Assembly (NCBI RefSeq): GCF_014650695.1 | Contig: NZ_BMVL01000006.1 | Location: 186,001-250,000, forward strand | Direction: 5' to 3' | DNA length: 64,000 bases | Origin: Streptomyces avidinii | GTDB taxonomy: Bacteria; Actinomycetota; Actinomycetes; Streptomycetales; Streptomycetaceae | In this document: positions 43,000 through 50,908 of the stretch, piece by piece | How positions within the stretch are numbered: the first letter of the stretch is position 1 | Layout: each line of letters begins with the position of its first letter | Position numbers and translations under genes: made by a program | The notes under the pieces: generated by a model | The model's input: only the letters and a program-made list of their open reading frames with translations | The model's database searches: none | Told to the model about the DNA's origin: nothing

Positions 43000-43857
43000 C
43001 TACGGCCGGGTGGCGGTCACGAGGTAGTAGTCCAGGATCCGCTGCTCCCACGCGGCCAGGAAGTTCCGGGGCCAGGTGCCCGGCTCCCACAGGCGGGCGA
43101 GCCAGCGGTCCCAGCCGGGCCACACCTGCGGGCCGATCGAGGCGACCCGGACGTCGGCGAAACCGGCTTCGGCCAGGGCGTCGGCGAGCCTGGACACCGG
43201 CCGGGCGATGTCCAGGCCGCTCGCGAACGAGTCGAGCAGCCCGGCGAGCCGCTGCCCGGGCTCCGGTACACCGCCGACGCTGAAGAAGCTGGTGACCGCG
43301 ACCCGGCCGCCGGGTCGCAGGACCCGCGCCGCCTCCCGGGCGAAGGCGGACAGGTCAGGGAAGTGCTGGGCCGCCTCGACGCTGTAGAGGCAGTCGAACT
43401 CCGCGTCGCCGAGAGGCAGATCCTCCGCTGCTCCGAGCACGAAGCGCAGCCGGTGCGGCTCCGCCGCGAGGAGCGGTGAGTTCGCCTCGCGGGCCCGCTG
43501 GAGCTGCTGGGGGTGGATGTCGACGCCGGTGACGGCCGCGGGACCGTACTCCTCCAGCGCGAGGGCGCACCCGAGGCCGAGACCGCACCCGACCTCGACG
43601 GCCCGGCCGCCCCCGGGGGCCGCCGCATCGAGGACGTGCCGGTAGAGGTCCTGTTCGCTACGGATCCGGTCGCCCTGCGACAGGGGCCCTTCGAGATCGA
43701 CCGCCTTCCAGTAGCCGAAGTTGATGAACCCTCCGGCGAACACCGGAACGGCGCTGAGATCGGCCGGCCCGTACGTCTCCCACACCTCGGGCCGTACGAC
43801 CGGAGCCGGCCGCGACGGCCGCGACGGCCGCTCCGCAGGGTCACCCGACGACACCAC
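43000..43857 (-). CDS. SAM-dependent methyltransferase (class I, Methyltransf_11)
   Basis: 285 residues. An INFGYW motif precedes the SAM site, as in RebM/tocopherol-methyltransferase-like enzymes; motif I is AVEVGCGLGLGCALAL, followed by TGVDIHPQQL and post-motif LYSVEAAQHFPDL. The acceptor is probably a small secondary metabolite, but this is inference. GTG 43857 follows GGGAGG by 7 bases. It is divergent from the ArsR-type regulator at 44027. Confidence 0.85.
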   Translation of the reverse strand: MVSSGDPAERPSRPSRPAPVVRPEVWETYGPADLSAVPVFAGGFINFGYWKAVDLEGPLSQGDRIRSEQDLYRHVLDAAAPGGGRAVEVGCGLGLGCALALEEYGPAAVTGVDIHPQQLQRAREANSPLLAAEPHRLRFVLGAAEDLPLGDAEFDCLYSVEAAQHFPDLSAFAREAARVLRPGGRVAVTSFFSVGGVPEPGQRLAGLLDSFASGLDIARPVSRLADALAEAGFADVRVASIGPQVWPGWDRWLARLWEPGTWPRNFLAAWEQRILDYYLVTATRP

Positions 43858-43988
43858 CCCACCGCCTCCCCGTGACGGGGGCGTTCTGCCCCGAAGCACC
43901 CAGTGTGGCCGGTGGACCCCCGGTCGCGACAGAGGGCCCGCCTCCACCCGGTCGCGAACATGGATACGAGCCATCCCCCTGAGGGACT

Positions 43989-44007
43989 ATTCGCTGTTTG
44001 CCGAAAT
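43989..44007. promoter_or_regulatory. ArsR-type regulator operator, copy at its own promoter
   Basis: ATTCGCTGTTTGCCGAAAT, 20 bp upstream of the regulator's ATG. It matches the element at 44865-44883 in 13 of 19 positions, with both ends (ATTCG and CCGAAAT) identical. Confidence 0.6.
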
Positions 44008-44026
44008 CATGGGGCATCCTGGATCT

Positions 44027-44767
44027 ATGAACGAGATGCGTCCCGGGCCCGAGTCACCCTCGTGCGGACCGGCCCCCGCAGCCCTCCTAGCCGCCTTCGC
44101 CGCCGCCCTGGCCGACGAGACGCGGGCTGCGATCTGCATGACGCTGCTGGAGGGGCGCGCCTGGACCGCGGGCGAACTGGCCCGGATCACCTCGGTGGCA
44201 CCCTCCACCATCAGCGGCCATCTGACCCGACTGCTCGACGCGGGCATCTGCGTGACCGAGCGGCAGGGCCGCCACAGTTACGTGCGCATCGCCGACGGCG
44301 CGACCGCGCGGCTGCTCGATGATCTTGCCTCGCACGCGATTCCGGACCGGGACGCCGCACACGCCGTCCCCGTGGTCGCCGCACCGGATCCGCTGGCCCG
44401 CGCCCGTACCTGCTACGACCACTTCGCCGGGCGGCTGGGCATGGCGGTGACCGACGCGATGGAGCGCCGCGGACTGCTGCGCACGGAGGACGTGTTCGAA
44501 CTGACGGAGGCCGGCCGGGACTGGTGCGCCGAGGCCGGCATCGGCCTCGGCGGCGAGGGGCGCAGGCGGCTGGCCAGTTCCTGCCTGGACTGGACCGAGC
44601 GGCGCCGCCACCTGGGCGGGCTCGCCGGGGCGCGCCTGTGCGCCCGGGCGTTGGAGGAGCAGTGGGTCGTGCGCCCGACGGGCGGCGGCCGGGCGCTGGA
44701 GGTGACCGATGCCGGGGAGCGGGCCTTCGGCGAGCTGCTGGGACTCACTGCGGACGCGTGGAGCTGA
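44027..44767 (+). CDS. ArsR-family winged-helix regulator with C-terminal extension
   Basis: 246 residues. The winged helix (20-95) has ALADETRAAICMTLLEGRAWTAGELARITSVAPSTISGHLTRLLDAG then a HSYVRIAD wing. The second half (DHFAGRLGMAVTDAMERRGLL, LDWTERRRHLGG) resembles the C-terminal domain of ArsR-type regulators that sense small metabolites; the cysteine sites of metal sensors are absent. It is followed by an EamA exporter and a ketopantoate-reductase-like gene, and a shared 19-bp element lies before both this gene and the exporter. Confidence 0.87.
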   Translation: MNEMRPGPESPSCGPAPAALLAAFAAALADETRAAICMTLLEGRAWTAGELARITSVAPSTISGHLTRLLDAGICVTERQGRHSYVRIADGATARLLDDLASHAIPDRDAAHAVPVVAAPDPLARARTCYDHFAGRLGMAVTDAMERRGLLRTEDVFELTEAGRDWCAEAGIGLGGEGRRRLASSCLDWTERRRHLGGLAGARLCARALEEQWVVRPTGGGRALEVTDAGERAFGELLGLTADAWS

Positions 44768-44864
44768 GCCGCGGCGCCGAGACGCGCAGCGCAGCCGTGG
44801 AGCCGGGCCGTGGAGCCCGGCCGTCGAGCCCTGAGGGAGCGGCCCGGCTGCCATCCGGCTGATA

Positions 44865-44883
44865 ATTCGGTCGACACCGAAAT
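44865..44883. promoter_or_regulatory. ArsR-type regulator operator, copy upstream of EamA gene
   Basis: ATTCGGTCGACACCGAAAT, with the dyad TTCGGT-CGAC-ACCGAA, 23 bp upstream of the EamA start. It shares both ends with the element before the regulator. Confidence 0.65.
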
Positions 44884-44906
44884 GTTGCGGCCTTAGGGTG
44901 GGTGGC

Positions 44907-45848
44907 ATGACGTTCCGCTCGAGTCCGATCCCGCCCGGCGTCCTCACGGTCGGCGCCGTCACCTTCACGGTGTTCGCCTGGGCCTCCGCCTTCGTCTCCA
45001 TCCGCAGTGCGGGAGCCGCGTACTCCCCCGGCGCCCTGGCCCTCGGCCGGTTGCTGGCCGCCTCGCTGGTCCTCGTCGTCCTGGTGCTGGTCCGCCGCCA
45101 GGGGCTGCCGCCCCGCGAGGCCCGGCGAGGGATCCTGGTGTCCGGCGTGGTGTGGTTCTGCGGCTACACGATCGCGCTGAACTGGGGTGAACGGCTGGTG
45201 GACGCGGGCACGGCGTCGCTGCTCGTGAACACCGGGCCCATCCTGATGGCGCTCCTCGCGGCCCGTCTCCTCGGCGAGGCGCTGCCCCCACGGCTTCTCG
45301 TGGGCATGGCCGTCTCCTTCGCCGGAGCGGTGGTCGTGGGCCTGTCCATGTCGTCCGGGGACGGCGGCTCCACCTCTCTGCTCGGGGTCGTGCTCTGCCT
45401 GCTCGCGGCGGTGGCCTACGCGACGGGTGTCATCGCCCAGAAGCCGGCGCTCTCCTACGGCACGCCCCTGCAGGTCACCGCCTACGCCTGCCTCACGGGA
45501 ACCGTGGCCTGCCTGCCCTTCACGGGTCAGCTGCTCGCGGAACTGCCCGACGCACCGGTGTCCGCGACGCTGAACATGATCTACCTGGGCGTGGTGCCGA
45601 CCGCCCTCGCCTTCACCACGTGGACCTACGCCCTGGCGCGCATGCCCGCCGGCAAGCTCGGCGCGACCACGTACGCCGTCCCCGCCATCGTCGTGCTGCT
45701 CAGCTGGGCCCTCCTCGGCGAGGTACCCGCCTGGCTGACCCTCCTCGGCGGGGTGCTCTGCCTGGCCGGGGTGGCGGTCTCCCGGTACGCGCCGCGCTCC
45801 CCGCGCACTCCCGCCGAGGACAGCCCCCTCGGCGCGGGCCGTACCTGA
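44907..45848 (+). CDS. EamA/DMT-family transporter
   Basis: 313 residues with ten hydrophobic segments in two EamA repeats (first ending around residue 140, second from about 150: LCLLAAVAYATGVIAQKPAL and YLGVVPTALAFTTWTYALARMPAGKLGATTY). The family exports metabolites or amino acids. It is probably co-regulated with the ArsR-type gene through the shared element and is followed 40 bp later by the KPR-like gene, so the two may act together. Confidence 0.9.
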   Translation: MTFRSSPIPPGVLTVGAVTFTVFAWASAFVSIRSAGAAYSPGALALGRLLAASLVLVVLVLVRRQGLPPREARRGILVSGVVWFCGYTIALNWGERLVDAGTASLLVNTGPILMALLAARLLGEALPPRLLVGMAVSFAGAVVVGLSMSSGDGGSTSLLGVVLCLLAAVAYATGVIAQKPALSYGTPLQVTAYACLTGTVACLPFTGQLLAELPDAPVSATLNMIYLGVVPTALAFTTWTYALARMPAGKLGATTYAVPAIVVLLSWALLGEVPAWLTLLGGVLCLAGVAVSRYAPRSPRTPAEDSPLGAGRT

Positions 45849-45888
45849 TCGCTCCCCTCCCGCCACTCCCCCGAAAGGCAAGCAACCC

Positions 45889-46818
45889 ATGAGGATCCTC
45901 ACGGTCGGCGCCGGCGCCGTCGGCGGCTTCTTCGGCGCCCGGCTCGCGAACGCGGGCCAGGACGTCTCCTTTTTGGTCCGGCCGACCCGCGCGAAGGCCC
46001 TCGAAGCGCGCGGCCTGCGCGTGGCGGGGCAGGGAGAGCAGCTCCACCTCACACCGCGCCTGGTGACGGCAGGCGCGGTGGACGGACCGTACGACCTGGT
46101 CCTGCTCTCCGTGAAGTCGACCGCCCTGCACACGGCCCTGGCGGACATCGAACCCGCCGTCGGCCCGGACACCGCCGTCGTGCCGCTGCTCAATGGCGTG
46201 GCCCACCTCGACGCGCTCGTCGCGCGCCTCGGGGCCGACGCGGTCCTCGGTGGTGTCGCGAAGGTGGTCACCACCCTCGACGCGGACGGCGACATCCTCC
46301 GCATGGCGCCGCCCGCGGTGATCCTGACCGGTGAGCTCGACGCCCGTCCGTCGGCCCGCGTGGACTCGATCCGTACCGTCCTGGCCGAGGCGGGCATCGA
46401 CTCGCCGGCGACCGAGGACATCGTCGCCGCCATGTGGCACAAGTGGGCCTTCATCTCCACCCTCGTCGCCCTGACCTGCCTGATGCGCGGCACGGTCGGA
46501 GAGGTGAACGCCGTTGCCGGCGGGCCCGATCTGGCGGCGGCCCTGATCGCCGAGACGACCGCGGTGGCGGAGGCCGCGGGACATCCGTTGACCGCCGCCG
46601 AGCTCGACTTCACCACCTCGACCGTCATCGCCCCCGGCTCACAGCTCACTCCATCCCTGTACCGCGACCTCGTCGCGGGAGCGCCGACGGAGGCCGACCA
46701 CGTCCTGACCGACCTCACGGTCCGCGCCCGCGCGCTGGGCGTGGCCACTCCCCTGCTGGACCTCGCCGCCCTGCAGCTGCGTGTGCACGAGCACCGGCTC
46801 GCCGCGGCAGGCGCCTGA
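45889..46818 (+). CDS. Ketopantoate reductase (ApbA/PanE)-family protein
   Basis: 309 residues. The N-terminal Rossmann fold has ILTVGAGAVGGFFGARLANAG, and DLVLLSVKSTAL carries the lysine seen in PanE-like enzymes; the C-terminal domain has MWHKWAFISTLVALTCLMR and SLYRDLVAGAPTEADHVL (the conserved Asp/Glu region). NADPH-dependent reduction of a 2-keto acid such as 2-dehydropantoate is the family reaction. Because no other pantothenate genes are near, and an exporter precedes it, a different substrate is possible. Confidence 0.88.
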   Translation: MRILTVGAGAVGGFFGARLANAGQDVSFLVRPTRAKALEARGLRVAGQGEQLHLTPRLVTAGAVDGPYDLVLLSVKSTALHTALADIEPAVGPDTAVVPLLNGVAHLDALVARLGADAVLGGVAKVVTTLDADGDILRMAPPAVILTGELDARPSARVDSIRTVLAEAGIDSPATEDIVAAMWHKWAFISTLVALTCLMRGTVGEVNAVAGGPDLAAALIAETTAVAEAAGHPLTAAELDFTTSTVIAPGSQLTPSLYRDLVAGAPTEADHVLTDLTVRARALGVATPLLDLAALQLRVHEHRLAAAGA

Positions 46819-46851
46819 GGCCGTGGCCGCGCGGAGGCGCCGTACGCCTCA

Positions 46852-46881
46852 CCCGGATGCCCGGTCCACCGGGCATCCGGG
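46852..46881 (+). terminator. Terminator after KPR-like gene
   Basis: A perfect 14-bp stem (CCCGGATGCCCGGT and complement) with a 2-bp centre, flanked by a further 8-bp complementary pair GAGGCGCC/GGCGCCTC. Confidence 0.85.
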
Positions 46882-46932
46882 CCGGGGCGCCTCTTGACTG
46901 GGAGTCCGGAGGTTCCGAACACCCGTGGAGGC

Positions 46933-47445
46933 ATGGTGACGGCGCTCGCGTGGATGCGTGGTGCGGCAGGTGCGGTGGCGCTCTCGCTGGTGGCGCTCGG
47001 CGCCGCGGGCTGCTCGGACGGCGAAGGCACCCCGTCAGAGGCCGTGTCGAGCGCCGCGTCGGCGGTGAAGTCGGCGGGCGAGGCGGTCTCCTCGGCCGCG
47101 GCCGAGGCCAAGCGGGCCGCCGAGTCGGCGGCTGCGGTCGCGCAGGGCAAGCTCGCCGAGGTGAAGGACGGGGTCGACGCCAAGGGCCAGGTGACCCTGG
47201 GCCCGGTGGCTACCGGCGCGGACGGGTACACGACGGTGCCCGTGACCGTACAGAACACCGACGACGCGACGAAGTCCTTCGCAGTGCAGGTCGAGTTCAA
47301 GGACGAGTCGGGCCATCTCATCGACACGGCGGTGGTCACGATCACGGACGTCGCCGGAAAGGGCACCGGCCAGGGCACGGCCCGCAGCACGCACAAGCTC
47401 TCCGGCACGGTGACGGCCGGGACCGGCACCGCCCTGCGCTACTGA
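46933..47445 (+). CDS. Putative lipoprotein with FxLYD-like C-terminal domain
   Basis: 170 residues. A signal peptide with lipobox LGAAGC (Cys at about residue 27) is followed by an Ala/Ser/Glu coiled-coil-like helix (SAASAVKSAGEAVSSAAAEAK) and a beta domain (VTVQNTDDATKSFAVQVEFKD, VVTITDVAGKGTG) of the FxLYD/DUF type that packs on the cell surface. It is probably anchored to the outer face of the membrane. GGAGGC precedes the ATG. Confidence 0.75.
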   Translation: MVTALAWMRGAAGAVALSLVALGAAGCSDGEGTPSEAVSSAASAVKSAGEAVSSAAAEAKRAAESAAAVAQGKLAEVKDGVDAKGQVTLGPVATGADGYTTVPVTVQNTDDATKSFAVQVEFKDESGHLIDTAVVTITDVAGKGTGQGTARSTHKLSGTVTAGTGTALRY

Positions 47446-47553
47446 ATCCTCTCCGCGCCGGCCCGGCCGCGGGCACCGTCACGCGCGTCGGCGGTGTAGG
47501 TGGGGTATACGTCCTGCGGGGCTTGCCCGATGCCTGCGAAGGGAGCGGTTGCC

Positions 47554-48786
47554 GTGGAACGAACCACCTGTTGTGTGGTGGGAGGAGGGCCCGCGGGGAT
47601 GGTGCTGGCCCTGTTGCTGGCCCGGGCCGGGGTCGAGGTGACCGTGCTGGAGAAGCACGGCGACTTCCTGCGCGACTTCCGCGGCGACACCGTGCACCCG
47701 TCCACCCTGTCGCTGCTGGACTCGATCGGCCTGGCCGACCGGTTCGCCCGGCTGCCGCAGCGACGGGTCACCTCGGTACAGCTGCCCATCGGGCCCGACC
47801 GGTCCCTCGTCACCGTCGGGAACATCGGGGCGCTGCACGGGAAGTACAACTACATCGCGATGGTGCCGCAGTGGGACCTGCTCGACCTGCTCGCCGACGA
47901 AGCACGCCGGGAGCCCTCCTTCCGGCTGCGGATGAACACCGGGGCCACGTCCTTCCTCGTCGAGAACGGCAGGGTCACGGGCGTGCGCTACCGCACGGCC
48001 GACGGTGACACCGGCGAGCTCAGGGCCTCGCTGACCGTGGCCTGCGACGGACGCGGCTCGCTGGCCCGGGCCCTTCCCGAGCTCGGGCTGGAGGAATTCC
48101 CGTGTCCCATGGACGCCTGGTGGTTCCGGGTACCGCGCCGGGAGGAGGATCCCAGCGGGCTCGTCGGGGGCATCGGGGACCGGTTGTTCCTCGCGCTCAT
48201 CGACCGCGGCGACTACTGGCAGTGCGCGGCGCTCATTCCCAAGGGTTCCGATGCGCAGCGCCGCGCCGAGGGCCTGGAGCCGTTCATGGACCGGTTCACG
48301 GAAGCCGTCCCGTGGCTCGCCGACCGGGCCGACGCCGTCACCTCCTGGGACGAGGTCAAGCTGCTCGACGTACGGCTCGACCGGCTGCGCCGCTGGCACC
48401 GTCCGGGGCTGCTGTGCATCGGCGACGCGGCCCATGCGATGTCGCCCGTCTTCGGTATCGGCATCAACCTCGCCGTGCAGGACGCGGTGGCCGCGGCCCG
48501 CCACCTCGTGGGTCCGTTGCGCGAGGGCACCGTGGGCCTGCATGACGTACGCCGGGTGCAGCAGCGTCGCATGCCCACGACGGTGGCGACCCAGGCTCTC
48601 CAGCGTGTCGCCCACACCCAGGTCATCGAGCCGCTGCTGGCCGGTCGCGTCGCGTTCGGCGCCCCCCGGCGGGCCAAGCGGCTGACCGAGCTGATCACCG
48701 AGTCGCGTTGGCTGAACCGGCTGCCCGCCTACTTCCTCGCCTACGGGGCCCTGCGTGAGCGGCCCCCGAAGGAATCGCTCCGCTGA
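47554..48786 (+). CDS. FAD-dependent monooxygenase/oxidoreductase
   Basis: 410 residues. FAD motifs CCVVGGGPAGMVLALLLARAG (N-terminus), a CDGRGSLAR DG motif and GLLCIGDAAHAMSPVFGIGINLAVQDA (GD motif) define a PHBH-fold, class A flavin monooxygenase-like protein. DFRGDTVHPSTL replaces the substrate-region arginine motif of some aromatic hydroxylases. GTG 47554 follows GAAGGGAG; ATG 47530 is an alternative. The P450 gene 101 bp downstream has its own likely promoter. Confidence 0.87.
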   Translation: MERTTCCVVGGGPAGMVLALLLARAGVEVTVLEKHGDFLRDFRGDTVHPSTLSLLDSIGLADRFARLPQRRVTSVQLPIGPDRSLVTVGNIGALHGKYNYIAMVPQWDLLDLLADEARREPSFRLRMNTGATSFLVENGRVTGVRYRTADGDTGELRASLTVACDGRGSLARALPELGLEEFPCPMDAWWFRVPRREEDPSGLVGGIGDRLFLALIDRGDYWQCAALIPKGSDAQRRAEGLEPFMDRFTEAVPWLADRADAVTSWDEVKLLDVRLDRLRRWHRPGLLCIGDAAHAMSPVFGIGINLAVQDAVAAARHLVGPLREGTVGLHDVRRVQQRRMPTTVATQALQRVAHTQVIEPLLAGRVAFGAPRRAKRLTELITESRWLNRLPAYFLAYGALRERPPKESLR

Positions 48787-48850
48787 CCTCGCCGCAGCGA
48801 CAGGCATGGCCTGAAAGCGACGTATCGGGAGGGTTGGGCATATAACCTCA

Positions 48851-48860
48851 CTCTGCAGAG
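48851..48860. promoter_or_regulatory. Probable P450 promoter region with palindrome
   Basis: CTCTGCAGAG (perfect 10-bp palindrome) lies just downstream of TATAAC (48841-48846), a -10-like box, and 28 bp before the P450 start. It may be an operator at the transcription start. Confidence 0.4.
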
Positions 48861-48887
48861 CGAGGACGACGTGCTTCGGGAGGCACC

Positions 48888-50111
48888 ATGAGCGAGCAGC
48901 CGCCGGCCCTTCTTCCCTACGCCGACCCGGCCTTCGTCGCGGACCCGTTCCCCCTGTACCGGCAACTGCGCGAGGACGGCCCCGTGCGCCGCGTCGTCAT
49001 CGCGGGCGACCTGGACGCCTGGCTCGTCACCCGCTACGAGGACGGACTGGCGGCCCTGTCCGACACCCGCCTGAGCAGCGACGTACGCGATGCCTCGGAC
49101 GCCCGGCTCCTGCGGCAACTGCCCGAAACGGAACGCGAGTCGATGCTGAGCAACATGCTCCGCAGCGATCCGCCCGACCACACCCGGCTGCGCCGCCTGG
49201 TCTCCAAGGCGTTCACCGCCCGCCGCGTGGCCGGGATGCGGCCGCGGATCCAGAGCATCACCGACCGGCTGCTGGACGGCATCGCCCCGGCCGGCCGCGC
49301 CGACCTCGTGGCGGACTTCGCGCTACCGCTGCCGGTCACGGTGATCAGCGAACTCCTCGGGGTGCCGGTGGACGACCGTCACGAGTTCCAGGACTGGACA
49401 GACCGCATGATCAGGCGGGGTGCGGAGCCGCCGGATCCCGCCGTGGTCAACGAGGCGTGGCAGCACATGCGCGCCTATGTGACCGGGCTGATCCACGCCA
49501 AACGGGCGCGCCCCGGTGACGACCTCCTCAGCGGCCTCGTCACGGCCCGGGACCAGGAGCAGCGGCTGAGCGAGGACGAGCTGGTCGCCATGGTGTTCCT
49601 GCTGCTGGCGGCGGGCTACATCACCACGGTCAACCTGATCGGCGGGGGCATCGCCATGCTGCTCGCCGAGCCCGGCCAGCTGGACCTGCTGCGTTCCGAT
49701 CCCGGCCTGCTGCCGGGCGCGATCGAGGAGTTCCTGCGCTACGACGGCCCGGTCAGCCCGGGTATCGCACGGTTCGCGCGCGAGGACGTCGAGATCGCCG
49801 GCGTGACCGTACCGCGCGGCGCGACCGTGCTGATCGGTTCGGCCGTCGCCGACCGCGATCCCGCCCGGTTCCCCGACCCGGACCGCCTGGACATCACCCG
49901 GCAGGACAATGCACACCTCGCGTTCGGGCACGGCATCCACTACTGCCTGGGAGCTCCGCTGGCCCGGCTGGAGGGCCAGATCGCCATCGGTACGGCCCTG
50001 CGCCGGCTCCCCGGGCTCGCCCTCGCAGCACCGCCGGACGGGATCCGCTGGCGCCCCGGCGGGCTGCGCGGTCCGGAGAGCCTGCCGGTGACCTTCACCC
50101 CGGGCGGCTGA
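48888..50111 (+). CDS. Cytochrome P450 (CYP107-like)
   Basis: 407 residues. The heme loop is FGHGIHYCLGAPLARLEG with Cys353 as thiolate ligand; ExxR is EEFLRYDGPV..ARFAREDVEI in helix K. The I-helix oxygen-activation motif reads A242-G-Y-I-T-T247, so the usual acidic residue before the threonine pair is isoleucine. It should receive electrons from a ferredoxin; none is encoded nearby. Natural-product or xenobiotic oxidation is expected but no biosynthetic cluster surrounds it. Confidence 0.92.
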   Translation: MSEQPPALLPYADPAFVADPFPLYRQLREDGPVRRVVIAGDLDAWLVTRYEDGLAALSDTRLSSDVRDASDARLLRQLPETERESMLSNMLRSDPPDHTRLRRLVSKAFTARRVAGMRPRIQSITDRLLDGIAPAGRADLVADFALPLPVTVISELLGVPVDDRHEFQDWTDRMIRRGAEPPDPAVVNEAWQHMRAYVTGLIHAKRARPGDDLLSGLVTARDQEQRLSEDELVAMVFLLLAAGYITTVNLIGGGIAMLLAEPGQLDLLRSDPGLLPGAIEEFLRYDGPVSPGIARFAREDVEIAGVTVPRGATVLIGSAVADRDPARFPDPDRLDITRQDNAHLAFGHGIHYCLGAPLARLEGQIAIGTALRRLPGLALAAPPDGIRWRPGGLRGPESLPVTFTPGG

Positions 50112-50157
50112 GCGCCGCACGGCGCGGCCCCGTCCGTCCGGGCCCGCGTCAGCCGCC
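50103..50157. terminator. Bidirectional terminator spanning two stop codons
   Basis: Arms GGCGGCTGA (50103-50111) and TCAGCCGCC (50149-50157) are complementary and contain the stop codons of both convergent genes. Inside is a second perfect palindrome, GCGCCGCACGGCGC (50112-50125). Confidence 0.6.
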
Positions 50158-50829
50158 CTCCGCGGAGAAGTGCTGGTAATCGGGTGGGCTCCAGCGGCCG
50201 CCCCAGTACCAGCCGGCCTCCCGGAAGGCCCTGGTCACCGCGCCTTCCGAGATGATCATCCCGGGGCGGGCGCGTCCGCGGTCGAGGTAGGAGCGGCCGT
50301 TCGGGGGATGGCTGGTGCCCCGGACGTCGACGTACGGGTTCTCGACCGGGTTGATGTCGATGGCGTCGCCCCACGCGTGCCGGGACAGCCGGCCCGGGTC
50401 GCCGGTGACCGGTCGGCAGTTGAAGGCGGAGGTGTTGTCGTCGGCCATCGCCGCGGTGTCGCTGCCGCCGTACTCGGCGGCCACCTGCATGCGGCGGATC
50501 GGGAAGCGGGCGGCGAAGGCCGTGCCGAAGACCCGCAGCACGGGGTCCACGACCTCCTCGTGGACGACCAGCTCGCCCCGGTGCACCGTGCCGTCGAAAC
50601 CCCAGTGGTTCATCGACACGAGCCTGAGCCGCTCCGGTGGCACCGGGCAGCCCCGTTGGTAGGTGGCGCCCAGCTTCTCCGGGGGAACGGCCGTGACGTG
50701 CGCGGCGAGCGTCTTCACCGCGGGCTCGGGCACCACCTGGAAGCGGGATTCGGACCTCGCCGCTGTACATGACAGCGCGGTCGCGCACAGGGTGGCTGCC
50801 AGGGCTGCGCAGGCGAGGCGATGGCTCAC
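50149..50829 (-). CDS. Secreted M15-family peptidase (D-Ala-D-Ala carboxypeptidase-like)
   Basis: 226 residues. An N-terminal signal segment (ACAALAATLCATALSCTAA) is followed by the M15 zinc domain: SRHAWGDAIDINPVENPY (His and Asp zinc ligands) and DYQHFSAEGG (third ligand His). It probably hydrolyses peptide stems of peptidoglycan outside the membrane. The cysteine after ATALS could be lipidated, but the lipobox is imperfect. No ligand genes are nearby. Confidence 0.85.
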   Translation of the reverse strand: MSHRLACAALAATLCATALSCTAARSESRFQVVPEPAVKTLAAHVTAVPPEKLGATYQRGCPVPPERLRLVSMNHWGFDGTVHRGELVVHEEVVDPVLRVFGTAFAARFPIRRMQVAAEYGGSDTAAMADDNTSAFNCRPVTGDPGRLSRHAWGDAIDINPVENPYVDVRGTSHPPNGRSYLDRGRARPGMIISEGAVTRAFREAGWYWGGRWSPPDYQHFSAEGG

Positions 50830-50908
50830 CGTTCCACCGTAGGCACGCCGCGCCCTCCGGGCATGCCGGATGCCCTCCGGGACGGCCTGACCTGGGGCGG
50901 GACCGGCT

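Noticed and set aside
44745..47429. 894-codon minus-strand open frame
   Set aside because: Antisense to EamA, KPR-like and lipoprotein genes, whose families are clear. Ser/Thr/Arg-rich composition is typical of the complementary frame.
46933..50111. FAD monooxygenase plus P450 as a biosynthetic gene cluster
   Set aside because: No core synthase, cyclase or carrier gene nearby; the genes have separate promoters and unrelated neighbours.
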